Shown: positions 22,927 to 35,078 of the stretch, piece by piece
Position numbering within the stretch: the first letter of the stretch is position 1
How the letters are laid out: each line of letters starts with the position of its first letter
NCBI GenBank assembly: GCA_907165275.2
Contig: OU015670.1
Location: 1,639,501-1,703,500 of the forward strand
Direction of reading: 5' to 3'
Length of the DNA: 64,000 nt
Source of the DNA: Zygaena filipendulae
Lineage: Eukaryota > Arthropoda > Insecta > Lepidoptera > Zygaenidae
Position numbers and translations under genes: made by a program
The notes under the pieces: model-generated
Databases searched by the model: none
What the model was told of the DNA's origin: nothing
Seen by the model: the letters and a program-made list of their open reading frames with translations, nothing else

Positions 22927-23395
22927 AACAATTTTTTTTTTAAATCCGTTGTAGATTAATAAAAAATATGGACACGTATTTTTTATTTTTTTACGTAATC
23001 AAAAAATAACGGCGATACATTGAGTTGTAATTTCGCGTTACGTCACTATTCGGACAGTTTGTATGACGGTTTTAGCGGTTAGTGACGTCACGACCCCCTC
23101 ACCCTAAACTTTAACCCCCTCTAACTTAGGTTGCCTATGAAAAGATTGCTCTTAGCAATATAGGTCACCTAAATTGTACGTACCTACTATGCAACTGTGT
23201 CTTTGTAATATGTGTTTTCTTCTGTGTGCGTGCAATAAAGTATATTTGATTTGATTTGATTTATTGCGCTTTATCTCTGTATATTTTCATTTATTTGAAA
23301 AAGCAAAAAATACGTGTCTACTGTTTTTTTTATTTTCTAACTGACGGACTAATTAGAAGTTTGATTTTCAAAAGTACCTAGTCCACATCCCCATT
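22927..23395 (+). mobile_element. MITE M1 with nested LINE-tail insertion
   Basis: Complete at the right end; the left end is eroded. About 150 bases from 23115 to 23268 (AATATGTGTTTTCTTCTGTG, ending in (TTTGA)n) interrupt it between CTTTAA and TGCGCTTTATC. Confidence 0.75.
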
Positions 23396-24811
23396 GTCTC
23401 GTATTTCGAAACATCTAAAATCACAAAATCTTTTGCTGATGACTATAGCCAGCCCTCAGATATATTATAAAGCTCAAAAAACAACCATTCTTTCCTCGCA
23501 TCCTTCGACAAAATCATACAATAAAACTGTTTTTTTAAAACCCATTCCGGCAAAAGGGTGTGGCGAATTGGAACGCACCCGCCCGGACCGTAAAAAAAAA
23601 ACCAACTTGAGTTGCCTGGCGCTACAAACTCTAGTTAATTTGTGCGAACTACTTAGAGATACTATATTACGCTATTCTGTAGTCGGTACCTAGTGTTATG
23701 CAAAAAGTTACTTTAAATTATACTTTAATATAATTTCTAAGACTTCTGGAGAATATAGAGTTTATCAAGAACATCAATGATTTTTGAGTTTCTCACGACA
23801 TCTCGCAACCCTTCTAAACACGGGAGAGGAACAGCGAGGCATCACGGCCGACGCTGCAGACCGCTCCTTTCCCAAAAGGGTATGATCAAGGAGCAGCTTT
23901 AATTACAAACTATAATAATATGTCTCCTCTGTCAGCTAATGGATGTGCCCTTAAAGTGAAAATAGTGCACCATCATCACAATTTTTATGTATTTTGATCT
24001 GGCTGAAGTAGTGGTAGAGGCTGGGTCCTGTTTTTCTGTGACCAATATCATTCCTTATCTATGGAGTATGGATACTTTATGAAGTGTTTGCCTGTAATAC
24101 AATCACAAACGCTCGTTCTAGATCATAACAACATCACAAATAAAAGCTTCTAAAATTAGTATTATATATTATATAAACATAATCTTTTTTTTTGTAAAAT
24201 AATTTTAGATACGGGGTTAATATAACTTTGGTTGGCGCATTGTGGTCAAACTCGAGGTCCAGTAAACAAAGGCCCAGTGTTATTGTAAATACAGGTACAG
24301 CTCAGTCGATTTTATTCCCAAAAAATGGTATAAGTAGGTATACATTAATGCAGTCAAAAAGAGACCGATAAGTTTTGTTCTCGTTTCATTACTTACGTAA
24401 CTTATCCACCTCTTTTTATTGCATTATCATTGGTTTAAGGATTGTTTTATTCATATTGAATGTAACTCTTTTGTTGCAAAAGACTTTTACTTTATTGTTA
24501 TTATGTAAAAAATACATTGTAAACTTAAGGATAACATTCTATTTTAGTTACTTATAATGAAATATATTTTCTATTTACACAAACTTAATAAATGGTTTTA
24601 TTTGGGTTACTTCACACACATACTGGGTAAACATGGGTCATACCTGACGTGACCATTTATTTTTTTACTCAAAACGGGACATTTATTTATTTAGGTTAAT
24701 TAACAGGTAGTCAATAAAAAAACACACTATAGGTTTAGGTATATTTATCAGAGGAACTTTGCTTTAATATAGCTGGTGAAGATTTTAAGTAAGAATCAAA
24801 CTCTTACAACC

Positions 24812-24945
24812 GCACTCAATGTCGACTTTAATGATTACTTAGTTAAGTATAGATTTTTAAAACAAAACTGCCGCAATCAGAGACATTCAGTAAATTAATG
24901 TTAATTGGCATTTAACTAATTAAGTTATCTACATCTCATAAAATT
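24812..24945 (+). mobile_element. MITE M3, truncated copy
   Basis: CCGCACTCAATGTCGACTTT to GGCATTTAACTAATTAAG matches the left part of the element at 13844. Confidence 0.65.
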
Positions 24946-25503
24946 CGGGGACACCGGGACTTGTAACTCTAAAAAGGGGCAGTCCCGTTCACGGGACGTC
25001 TGGTCACGTTAGTCATACCAGTTGTCTTCGTTACAGGTTACAAATGGAAAATTGTAAAACAACATCTATAACATTTTACATTTACCACCGCCGCCGGGGA
25101 CAATCGAGGTGGGGATAACTGGGAATAACCCAATACATTCGAACACGACCTTAAAATCTAGTTTTTGATATAAGTATTTGAGCGATTTGACAGTCACTTT
25201 TAAAAATCTACGTAAGTACCTACTATCTTTCGACAGATTTTGAGCGGCAAATCGCACATCTCTTTAAAGCTAGTTTATGGTATAAGTAAGCTAGATTCAC
25301 CCCTGTACGGGTTTCAACGAAATAGTTGCGCTTGATCTGACTTAAAACATGAATGTGTCGAGAATTTATAAACATTGTAAATTAAAAGCGTCACTGCCGA
25401 TGAATACACACATCACTAGTGCTTACTGCTTAGTTTTTTGGCGGGAATCAAAGATGGCGGTTCCGTTGTTTATTTTCGTGTCCATTAAAAAATGTTAAAA
25501 AAA

Positions 25504-25572
25504 CGTGGATTTTCTTTTGTTTTACGGGTGCTAATACGAGTATAGCACCCGTAAAACAAAAGAAAATCCACA
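25504..25572. repeat. Perfect 30-bp-arm hairpin
   Basis: GGATTTTCTTTTGTTTTACG-GGTGCTA pairs perfectly with TAGCACCCGTAAAACAAAAG-AAAATCC around a loop of about 7 bases. A second hairpin, CAGACGAAATAAATTTTTTA, follows at 25645-25674. Confidence 0.75.
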
Positions 25573-25795
25573 AAATTAGACAATAGTTTTTTCAGTGCCA
25601 GTTTTTTATATGAAGTTTATTACATTCTTTCACTTTGGTGTCTCAGACGAAATAAATTTTTTATTTCGTCTGAGTTTGGTGTGTTAAAATTTTTTTGTTT
25701 TATTATTTTATATCACTATATTATACTTATTACAATTTCAAACCGTACAACGACGTTAAATGCTTATCAATCTACACGCAGGATTCAGTAATACA

Positions 25796-25801
25796 TTTAT
25801 T
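25796..25801 (-). terminator. Polyadenylation signal of the RR-1 gene
   Basis: AATAAA on the - strand, about 80 bases after the stop codon, the first such hexamer downstream of the terminal exon. Confidence 0.5.
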
Positions 25802-25879
25802 CTAGGTACTTTGAAACTGGCTAAATGCATTATACCTACTATGTGAAAGTTCGTAAGAAGAAAAAGATTCAATAGTAGA

Positions 25880-26035
25880 CTAGTGCTCGTCATTGGATCT
25901 GTCTCGCAGTAGTTGTAGCGAGGCGACGTAGTCGAGGGCCCGCTGGATGAGGGGCGGCACGGGCGGCGGCGTGGGCAGGTGCTCGCCCTGCGGCCGGAAG
26001 CCGTGGTTGTCCGCCTTGTACAGCACGTGGATCAC
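25880..26035 (-). CDS. RR-1 cuticular protein terminal exon
   Basis: Acceptor GTCCCCAG; in phase from its first base. It encodes [30 protein letters not shown] and a basic-acidic tail ending SNDEH with TAG. GC-rich island in AT-rich DNA. Confidence 0.9.
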   Translation of the reverse strand: MIHVLYKADNHGFRPQGEHLPTPPPVPPLIQRALDYVASLQLLRDRSNDEH

Positions 26036-28662
26036 CTGGGGACGGTGGATTTGACGCGGTCATTTTAAGTTTAAAAGGCACAGGTATGCTGTGGTCATCT
26101 ATGAGCTATCCGGTTACATTAGTCTACTTTGTAAGATGATACCAAACGTGCAGGTGCATTATTATTGTAACCCGTTGATGGTCCTTAAATAAGTAAATAA
26201 AAAAGTAGGGTTGCCAACATTTCTTCGACGAAATATAGATTATCCTACTAATATTATAAGTGTGAAAGTGTGGATGTTTGGATGTTTAAACGTTTGGATG
26301 TTTGTTACTCAATCACGCAAAATCGGCTCAATAGTTTTGGAGTTAATTTGGCATGCACGTTTTCAGGGGCACAGAGAAAGACATAGGGTACTTTTTATCT
26401 CGGAATTCCCGCGGGAACTCCGACGGGGCCCAGCTAGTTGTATATTATTTCAAACTAAGGTATAAAAAGTATAGTACCTACCTACTTCCAATAATACCTA
26501 TAGTAGGTATTTTATGGAAAAAGCGAAAAATAGACAAAAAAGAAAAAGTTTTGTTACCTACTTATTTATTTTTATAAAAACTAAATTTGTTTGCACTCCT
26601 TACATTTTTTAACAATTTTTTGTCTAAAAAAGTGTCTATGCTTTATCAAATTCAATTTTTAAATAAATATAAATCAAAAGCTCATATTTTATTAATGAGA
26701 TACTACGTCATCTGTTCGTTCGGATACACGCTACCGCAACTGTCAAATGTTGAAAATATAGTTATATATATTTCTTCAACAGTTTAAAATACCCAGTAGG
26801 TAGGTAGCTATACAGACCCATAATAAAGTAGACCTACAATACTAATATTAAATTATAGTACGTTTGGCAACCCCTTGGCACAGGCTGACCCTATCGCTGA
26901 GTCAATATTACCAGTGTGTGCCATAGTATAGATATATAAACACGCCCAGACTGAAAAATGGAATCTTGTGTTCATCACACAATCACAAAGTCCTCCCCCA
27001 CCAAGAATCGAACCCGGAGCCTCTTGATTAGCGGGGATCAGGTGACCTACTGCGCCATTCCGGTCGTCGGTTTTGATTCGTACATAAAAGACTCGGGTTC
27101 AAATCCCCACCTTCTGAATAAGAGGCGAGAATTCTGCCACCCAGGTACCACAGGGCTCGCAGAGAATTAATTATTGGTAGGTAAACCTGCGGTAAATACC
27201 TATTTAGTTTTTAGGTAACTACGTAACCCTCATAAAATTTTATTTCTAGAAAAACAAAAGTTATAGATAATTTGTAAACCAAATTAACATAATTATGAGC
27301 AATAACTATAGCGTACAATTCTATTTCCTAATAACAAGCTCGCCTTCGGCCGCCGATTGAGGTATCTGATTGATTTATTGACATTCGGTATAAATTTTTG
27401 ATAAAAAAACGTGTAATATGTGTAAATATAATGAATATTTTATTGAATTTACATTGCGATAAGACAATATTTATAGGACTTGTAATGAAATAAATTTTTA
27501 TTGTACAAGCTGTAGTTACGAGGTACATGTTCGAGCTCAAGCCCTCGATTATTCATGCTCTAATCTCAGAGTAATAAATATACTACGTACTCTCTAATAT
27601 AAATAACAATAAAAATTCCGAGGTTCCGGGTTCGATTCCTGGTGGGGGTGGATTTTGTGTGATGGTCACAAATTTCCACTGTCTGGACGTGTTTAAAAAT
27701 CTATAGTATTTATAATAAATTGGAAGTGTTTATCTATATACTAATATTATAAAGAGCTAAAGTTTGTGAGTTTGTGACGTTGTAGGGGGTGGATCTACTG
27801 AACCGATTTTGAAAATTCTTTCACTTATAGGAAGATATACGGTAGTCCTGAGTGACCTAGGGTACTTTTTATCCCGAAATTCCTACGGGAACTCTGAAAT
27901 TTCCGCGGGCGAAAACGCAAAGGACACCTAGTCTTATATTATATTATAATGCTATAATATTATATACCACGAGTTGCTTGGCTTCTACGACACAAGCTTA
28001 TAGCGTAGTGTGGGATCAAGTAAATCTGTGTGTCGGGAAGTGTTATTTTTTCTTATTATTATTATTGTTTGTATTTATTAATTATATCCGACCTGTCCAT
28101 CAGGGGCGGTGTACTGGTACTGCCCCTCCACCACGAGGCTCGGCTCCTGCGGCCCCTCGTCTAAATAGCCTCTTTGTTCATGGTATATGCCACCTTCTGT
28201 TCATAAAGTAAAAAATTCAAATTATATTTTGTAAATAGTTATTTACCAATTTACCAATATCCATTTTAATTTTTTAACATAAAATCATAAATTGGACACG
28301 ACAGGGGTAGTCAAACTTAATCCTAACTAAAATATTTTTTTTGTTTGTTACGCTTTCACGGCTTAACTACTCAACCGATCACTATGAAATTTTGGATACA
28401 CGTCGTCAAAGGTGCAAAACTCCTTACCCCTTGGCCACAGTCTCTGCGGCGACCTAGGTTAATTTTGTCTCAGAATCTCAGAGGGAATACTGCAGTCCAC
28501 GCGACCGAAGCCGCGTATCAAGCTCGCGTCCCCTACAGGTACCTACCCCCTACCTGTTTGCAGCGCCCATCTGTACGAGCCATCCGCATGAGGGCCATCG
28601 AAGTCATTCCTGATGATCTCTTCGACTTTTTGGCACCACGCAACTGAGACGGCCGCTAGGAA
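25880..28662 (-). CDS. RR-1 cuticular protein, chitin-binding type 4, 5' exon not located
   Basis: Exons 28662-28554, 28196-28093 and 26035-25880 join in phase into 122 residues plus stop. The mature part has the extended RR-1 Rebers-Riddiford pattern: [46 protein letters not shown] and the [12 protein letters not shown] ending. RR-1 proteins are secreted and bind chitin, usually in flexible cuticle. The first exon here starts [11 protein letters not shown], the hydrophobic half of a signal peptide; such genes usually place the first few codons in a tiny separate exon, which I could not place. Divergences: Trp-Ala where an aromatic pair (Y-x-Y/F) is usual, and a C-terminal tail of about 20 residues after the RR core. 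Both introns contain repeats, including a SINE. Confidence 0.88.
26208..26877. mobile_element. Candidate TIR element AGGGTTGCCAA
   Basis: AGGGTTGCCAA at the left and TTTGGCAACCCC at the right, 670 bases apart; a Helitron-like repeat is nested at 26243-26438. No target duplication seen. Confidence 0.4.
26243..26438 (+). mobile_element. Helitron-like repeat nested in a TIR element
   Basis: TCCTACTAATATTATAAGTG to GACGGGGCCCAGCTAGT. Confidence 0.7.
26918..27075 (-). repeat. SINE S2 copy
   Basis: CACGCCCAGACTG... with a tRNA-like CCACCAAGAATCGAACCCGG. It matches 37655-37765 and, inverted, 27595-27720. Confidence 0.6.
27595..27720 (+). repeat. SINE S2 copy
   Basis: GAGGTTCCGGGTTCGATTCC then a body ending CACTGTCTGGACGTG, the reverse complement of the copy at 26918. 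Confidence 0.6.
27738..27932 (+). mobile_element. Helitron-like repeat
   Basis: ATACTAATATTATAAAGAGC to GCAAAGGACACCTAGT. Confidence 0.65.
27969..28080 (+). repeat. SINE/LINE tail with (ATT)n, in RR-1 intron
   Basis: TTGCTTGGCTTCTACGACAC... GGGATCAAGTAAATCTGTGTG then (TTATTA)n. Related copies are at 29165-29270 and, inverted, 37537-37640. Confidence 0.55.
28093..28196 (-). CDS. RR-1 cuticular protein exon: RR core
   Basis: Acceptor TATGAACAG, donor GTCGGA; phase 1 in, phase 0 out. It encodes [18 protein letters not shown] followed by [13 protein letters not shown]. The donor is non-consensus, but the frame continues exactly into the next exon. Confidence 0.85.
28554..28662 (-). CDS. RR-1 cuticular protein exon: signal peptide half and start of RR domain
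   Basis: Acceptor TTTTTTGCAG, donor GTAGGG; phase 0 in, phase 1 out. It encodes [11 protein letters not shown], then [19 protein letters not shown] and RWALQT. The + strand shadow frame ending at 28647 is not a gene. Confidence 0.85.
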
Positions 28663-28721
28663 CTGCAAAAAAAACATTTTTTTTTACCACATCACGATTT
28701 TTTGCACCAAGACAAAACTTT

Positions 28722-29027
28722 AATCTATATAATAAAAATGAATCGTCAAATGTGTTGGTAAGCGCATAACTTACAAACGACTGCACCAAATTGGAAAATT
28801 GTTTTTTTTTTGAGTTCGTTATTCTCAGGACAAGGTTTATATAAAAGAATTTTGGAGTTCCTGCGGGAATTCCGAAACTCACGCGGGTGAATCTCCGAAA
28901 CGGTTGGACCGATATTGACGGGATTCACTGCTAATTAGCTGTTGTTATAAGGAGTAAATTAGACTGCATTGGAGTTCCTGCGGGAATCCCGGAACTCACG
29001 CGGGTGAAACCGCGGGGCACAGCTAGT
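28722..29027 (+). mobile_element. Helitron-like repeat, variant C with doubled core
   Basis: The CCTGCGGGAATTCCG core occurs twice, at about 28860 and 28977, before CAGCTAGT. Same structure at 38158 and, partly, 43566. Confidence 0.6.
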
Positions 29028-29164
29028 ACTAAATAGTAATATCGACGGTTTATTCTTTTCAGCTTATTTTTAACCGGGTTCCAAAAAATGAGGTTATCAA
29101 TTCGGCCCCTTTATAGGTATAATAATATATATGTAATAGTATAATATATATGTAATTCTATGTA

Positions 29165-29272
29165 GTATATACGACGTTTGCTTGGTTTCCACGACACAAG
29201 CTAATAATAGCTTACTGTGGGATCAAGTAGATCTGTGTGTTGTGAAGTGGATTATTATTATTATTATAAAAA
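29165..29272 (+). repeat. Copy of the (ATT)n-tailed repeat
   Basis: Shares CACGACACAAGCTAATAATA and GATCAAGTAGATCTGTGTG with the copy at 27969. Confidence 0.55.
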
Positions 29273-29275
29273 CCT

Positions 29276-29472
29276 ACCTAGCTGATCTTCGCGGTTTCAC
29301 CCGCGGTAATTTCGAGGTTCCCGCGGGAATTCCGATTTACAATATTACCTACCTGTGACACTCACAATAAATGTGGCTTTCTATTGGTAAAACAATTTCC
29401 AAAATCGGTTCAGTAGATCCAGAGATTACCCGGTCAACAATACAAACTATACCTCTTTATAATATTAGTGTA
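29276..29472 (-). mobile_element. Helitron-like repeat
   Basis: CCTAGCTGATCTTCGCGGTT to CTTTATAATATTAGTGTAG. Confidence 0.6.
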
Positions 29473-31379
29473 GATGTAATACTGTTGGAATTGCTCAATA
29501 TTCGTATTATGTTTGTCTATGCGGGCCTCTAATAAGTGTGCCAATCTTCATTAGTGCCAGACGCCAGTATGTATGAACTTATCAATGACCGTACAAAAGA
29601 AAGGAGCGTTGCATGTCGCTTCATTCTACTTGTGGCGTAGAGGTCGCCACAACCTTTTCGGGGGCGATCCCAGCGAGTATGACTTCTGAGCTCAATTTAC
29701 ATGAATAAAATGAAATTTACTGCTATTTTTCTTTTTAATATAATATTTGAAACGAGAATCAAATACCTACTGAATTCTCTTCAATTACCAACCTACGTCT
29801 TTCGTTCAACGATATACTATGTATGATTTGGTTTCGAAATTCGATCACGCAATTCGATAATGGCGAAAAAATTCACGGAGCTTACACTCTCATCGAACTC
29901 TCTCTCGACTCTTAGTTTATAGAAGTGTTATATAGAAAGTTGACGATCTATAATCATAGAAAACATCGTTAGGTAGGTGTCACGTGGTCACGCAGCGGCG
30001 CATTTACCAGCAGGCTGAATAGGCTGGAGCCTAGGGCGGCAGATTTTAGGAGCGGCGAAGGCGCCAAAATTTAACTAAAAAAACAATTTCTTGTGTAATC
30101 GTTGGGTTGTCGATAAAGTCTAGGAACTAACACATTGATCCACTAGTACCTACACAAATCATCAAATTACAATTTCTATTCCTTAATCACAGATAATATA
30201 ATATAATACTATAATACTTTTATTTTTGTGATTAATCTTGTTTTAATTTTGATCCAATTTTGTTTTTTATATTAATGATGATTTATTTTAATTTTTATTC
30301 TGACAATTGTTTTTTTTTTCTTTTTAATTGATTTTGTTTTTTTTTTTAGTTAATTCTTTTATTTATTGTTTTATTTTAATTTTATTCTGCATAAACTTGC
30401 ACGCCAATGCGGCGAATATGCGGTCAAATATTTTATATAAATTGACATCTAGTTGTACCATATTCTTGCGATTAAATGAATTATTATGAATTATACTCCT
30501 TAGTTTTCTATGCGTTAACGATTAAAGATTGACAACTTGGCTGAGCAGGCTGATTCAATTTCAAAGCGAAGGTCGATTCCTTGACGAAGCAAACGAGGTA
30601 TGTTGATTGTTTTTCGCTGATTATTTTGTAATTATTTGCACATTAGCATAGCACTTGCTAATTTAACTTAAGTACCTATTTGTAAAGTTCTTATAGCGAA
30701 TTCTGCAGTAAGTATTTATAATCCTTACAATCCTTACTCACCCTTATCATTTTGTTAGGTTTGTTTGTTTGTTACGCTTCGCTTTCACGCCAAGCCTCCC
30801 TATCTATCTGTCTTTTTATCGAATGCGTTTTTTTATGTATTTTTGTTGTTGTTTTCATTACTATACTCTTTCCGACGCGCTCTACCACCAATTAAAGTTT
30901 CATCAAAGAAACATAGGTACTTACACAACATTCGTTTGGGCCCGAGAGGTAAGATTTGCACTTAAGTTAAATAAAATGGGTGTTTACTATAATATGGTAC
31001 TTCATTATTTTAAGTTTTTACACGATTTGTTAACCCACAAAATAAAGGTATTGATTCAGAACGATTTATTGAGAGTTAGAGAACGTTTTTTAATTATGTG
31101 TTTACCTTATTACACTGTTTAAATATGTAACTAATATTGAACATAAAAAGTTTGACACAAAATGGCGCTATAATTTAAAACTTTAATTTAATCAAAATTT
31201 CTCCAGTTTGGGTTAACCACTATTGCTTATTTATGTCCACTTATTAGTTTCACTTTTAAGTTGTACCAAACAGTGTAAGAAAATCTTAGAAGCAAATTTT
31301 AACCTAAGTAAGTACTATTAATTACTATATGGAAATGAAACATTGTATGTAGGTAGTTCATGTTGACAATGCCATAAGT
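29473..31379. other. Gene-free stretch upstream of RR-1 exons
   Basis: AT-rich with repeat fragments. An ATG-plus-donor (ATGATAAGGGTGAGT, - strand, 30750 down) could be a tiny first exon of the RR-1 gene, but it lies in repeat-like DNA and is unsupported. Confidence 0.25.
31020..31250. mobile_element. MITE M4, diverged copy
   Basis: GTTAACCCACAAAATAA... to TTTGGGTTAACCACTATTGC and TTATGTCCACTTA; same order as the copy at 46214. Confidence 0.6.
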
Positions 31380-31790
31380 ATTATTTTATTTTTATTTATT
31401 TACCTATTTAGTATCATTTAAATAGTCTACTACACTATAATATGCTTTATCGCATAATCTGTTTAATAAGTGTCTTGAATTTATTAATTGACAAATTAAT
31501 TACATCGTTTGGGAGCTTGTTGTAAAAGCGTATACATTGTCCTAAATGTCCTAGTCTTAGGCACAGCGAGTTTCTTTAGTTTAGATTATGTAAATCACTG
31601 TTTTTCTTAAAGTTGCCGAAATTTTTGTGAACATATAATAATAAATTCTCGTATATATACTGAAAATGTACAGTCATTATTTTAAACTCGCTGAATTTGG
31701 TTCTCAGTGAATCCCGAGGGCCCATTGCTTGCACCATCTCGCGATAATTTGAACTTTGAGCAATCGACCTTCTCAATCGTGCCTATAAAA
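31380..31790 (-). pseudogene. 3' end of a non-LTR retrotransposon (post-reverse-transcriptase region)
   Basis: Two frames, separated by a shift, give SSNYREMVQAMGPRDSLRTK and IMTVHFQYIYEN, then IRFYNKLPNDVINLSINKF, the sequence that follows the RT domain in Jockey/CR1-type elements. An AT-rich tail follows near 31380. Degraded. Confidence 0.65.
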
Positions 31791-31988
31791 GTTTGTCAAC
31801 TCTCACAGATATTTCAAATTGGGCGCGAACGGTCGCCATGATTATTATTATTAAAAATAATAATTTATGAACCACATAAATATTACGATTACTTAAGACG
31901 ACTCATACATCCATAACGCAAATTCAATAACATTGCGAAAACATTCGTCGACATCGCCATCTCGATCATGTCTCGTTATTAGATAGAT

Positions 31989-32186
31989 ACTAGCTGTGCC
32001 CCGCGGTTTCACCCGCGTGAGTTTCGGAATTCCCGCAGGAACTCCCTTTAGGGGGATGAAAAATAGATAGTAGCCGATTCTCAGGCTTACTGAATATGCA
32101 TAAAAAATTTCATGAGAATCGGTCAAGCCGTTTCGGAGGAGTATGGGAACGGACATTGTGACACGAGAATTTTATATATTAGATGT
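31989..32186 (-). mobile_element. Helitron-like repeat
   Basis: ACTAGCTGTGCCCCGCGGTT to ATTTTATATATTAGATG. Confidence 0.6.
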
Positions 32187-32276
32187 ATTACACCCAATCG
32201 GTCAAAGAATTTTAACATTTCAAACATTTTACTCTTTGTACTACGAGTGTAGGTACCTACGAGTACCTACATACAT

Positions 32277-32606
32277 AATAGGGATGTGGACTACTTTTGA
32301 AAATCAAAATTCTAATTAGTCCGTCAGTTAGAAAATAAAAAAACAATAGACACGTATTTTTTGCTTTTTTAAATAAATTAAAATATACAGAGATAAAGCG
32401 CATTAAAGTTTAGGATGAGGAGGTCGTGACGTCACTAACCACAAAACCGCCATACAAACTGTCAGAATAGTGACGTCACGCGAAATTTCAACTCAATATA
32501 CCGCCGTTATTTTTTGATTACGTAAAAAAAGAAAAAATACGTGTCCAATATTTTTTAATAATCTATAAGACGGACTAAAAAATAAAAATTAGTCAACATG
32601 CCCATT
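32277..32606 (-). mobile_element. MITE M1, full copy
   Basis: AATAGGGATGTGGACTACTT to TCAACATGCCCATT; two GTGACGTCAC motifs. Confidence 0.8.
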
Positions 32607-32878
32607 TTTTTCACAGCTTTTTTTGTGTTTCTCTTGAAGACGTTTCAGCTTCACTGTATGGTACCTACTCAGAGTAAATAACTACGTACTAAAAAGGCCA
32701 ATAAGATAGACAGGTACCTACAACACTATAGTAAACTTGTGATGTAACAAGCAAAAATTATTATCTTTGCTAATATATCGACACTTTCAAAGCTTCTATT
32801 CACACCGGTGATATAATCAGTTTGTGCATGGTTTGTGCATAGACAAATAGAAACCTAGATTGAGATTTTTATTTAAAA

Positions 32879-33000
32879 ACTAGCTGTGTCCCGCGGTTTC
32901 ACCCGCGTGAGTTTCGGGAACCTTTGCGGACGCAGGCAGATCAACCCGCCAAAGTTTCATCACAATCGGACCAATGGTTTCGAATTCATTTTTATTTATT
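32879..33000 (-). mobile_element. Helitron-like repeat
   Basis: ACTAGCTGTGTCCCGCGG, same subtype as 2796. Confidence 0.55.
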
Positions 33001-33116
33001 TAAAAATGTATTGTCATAAGTCTAGTAGGTAAATGATATGCTTTCTACCTAATTTGTTAAAGTTACGTACTTATAGTTACGAAAAGATTTTATTATACTT
33101 AGTAAGTAGGTACTAG

Positions 33117-33260
33117 ATATAGCTGTTCCCCGCGGTTTCAGCCGCGTTAATTTCGAAGATCTCGATATAATTCCGAGGTAAATAGCCCTTGACTGTGCCC
33201 CTAACAACGTGTAGGTATTAAAAATTTCATGATGATCGTATCCAACAAAGTCTCATTTGT
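33117..33260 (-). mobile_element. Helitron-like repeat, eroded
   Basis: GATATAGCTGTTCCCCGCGG followed by GCCCCTAACAACGTGTAGG. Confidence 0.5.
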
Positions 33261-34494
33261 ATTTGTTATATGTATAGTATAGCACGTAGGTACCTAAGGA
33301 TTTAAATATCCTTAAAAACGTTGAAGGAAATTAACTTTCTAATTTTTTTTAATATCTTTTAATTAAGGCGGCACTTTGGCAGAGGCGGTATTTCACAGGT
33401 GGCGGACCTGTGAAATGCCGCCCCCGCCAAAGTGCCGCCCGGTGCGGACTATATGGTGGCAACGTTATTTTTAATTTTGTAACGATAATAAACCTACTGC
33501 AATTTCAATAAGACTCATTATTCAATTCAATGCATACAGTTGTTAAATATTCAATGGAACGTTAAACGCTATTTTTTTATGCCATGCAATATAAGTCTTT
33601 AGTTCCATTGCATAAGACTTAATAAATTATTTGTCGTTACAAAATTAAAAATAACGCTGCCCATCTCTAGAATGCGGACTCTACTCCCCTCCACAACGCA
33701 ACGCCACTGCATTAGGTATAAACATAACGTAAAATGCAAAATTTATATTTCCAACTAGTCTGTATAAGGTTTAAAATTTAAGTTGTTTTGTTGGCGAATT
33801 AAGGTTTAAATTGTTTTTCGGAACTGCTCTATTAATTTAATAATTTCCAGATGTAAAATTGCAAAATATCTGACGTCACACTGGGGAGGGTGAGGTTGTG
33901 GCAAGGGTGGGGGAGGGGGTCAAAAATCACGGAATCAGTGTGACTTACTTTATGGATGATCTGTAGGAGACCTGCAGCCTGTTATAGTCATGGAGTGAAT
34001 CAAAACTCTGCTATGTAATAGCAACATCCACCAGTCTTGCAATACGTTGCACTTTGGTACACCCACTCATATTTACACAGCATTTAGTACAATTTTGAAT
34101 ATAACTCGTGTCGCATCGATACGGTCTAGAAGTTCTGGGGTACCGCAGTCGAACTGCAAAACTAAAACTTGATTGTTTCTACCTCTCTTATTTATACATA
34201 ATACATATTATATGCTGTTTCCCACGATTCCGCCAACTGGAATTTAGAAATATTTTCTTCCACAATTTCCCATTAAACTCACAGTGTACCTGCCACGAGT
34301 AAAAAAAGTACTGAAAGTCTGAAATCCCAAACCACTATGCGTTCTATAAACTTTATCATAAGGTTTCTTTGTAATAGAGAGAATTTTTACAATCCTAAAT
34401 AAAATTACATTAATTATTATTGCAGCTTTCAAATTCAAATACCTAAACTTTATTGCCCCAGAAGAAACAGAAAAAATTAATCAATAAAAACACA

Positions 34495-34835
34495 AAACTA
34501 AAAAACTAAAAATAAAAAGCTAAAAATAACAAAATACCGATTTAATCCAAAAGACAAAAACACACGTAATATTATTATTGGTTTGTGCTACCACTAATCG
34601 GTTTGAATTCGGTGACAAGCCCACTTGGGTTGTTCTGCTCACGAAGAGCTGGTGGCAGGAGTCGACTTAGCCCATCTTCCCCCTCCATATTTGGCTTGTC
34701 ACCGACTTCATACCGATCAGTGGTAGCACAAACCAATAATAATATTACGTGTGTTTTTGTCTTTTGGATTAAATCGGTATTTTGTTATTTTTAGCTTTTT
34801 ATTTTTAGTTTTTTAGTTTTGTGTTTTTGGAAGTC
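34495..34835. repeat. Long hairpin
   Basis: AACTAAAAATAAAAAGCTAA...CGTAATATTATTATTGGTTT and TGTGCTACCACTAATCGGT are matched inverted at 34705-34830; the loop of about 90 bases includes TGACAAGCCCACTTGGGTTG. Confidence 0.7.
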
Positions 34836-35078
34836 GGTTTTAATTTTTTTGTTAAAATTTTGTTTATTTCTCGCTTTTAAGTGACTTAGTTCGTAATTTC
34901 TCTAAGTTACAATAGCCTAATGTCAACTGCTCATCACCTTTTACAAAATATTGCTATTCTCGACCCAGGGACGTTAATTGTTGAGGAGTTCTCCTGGTAC
35001 ATCATCATCAGTTCCACTTCACCATATACATTGTGACGGGCATAAATTGTTTAGAAACCATATTAAAGTTAACGATTC

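Larger units (their letters stand above)
23396..25795. other. Gene-free stretch before the RR-1 gene 3' end
   Basis: Contains the M3 copy and hairpins at 25504-25674; TTTTTTGGCGGGAATCAAAG at 25434 is shared, inverted, with the left flank of the THAP element. No gene seen. Confidence 0.4.

Noticed and set aside
28345..28647. 100-codon + strand frame ending [18 protein letters not shown]
   Set aside because: Antisense shadow of the RR-1 exon 28662-28554 joined to repeat sequence.
30742..30750. Tiny 5' exon (ATG ATA AGG then GTGAGT) for the RR-1 gene
   Set aside because: Phase fits, but the site is in repeat-like DNA, a nine-base exon can be found by chance, and the resulting signal peptide would be short.
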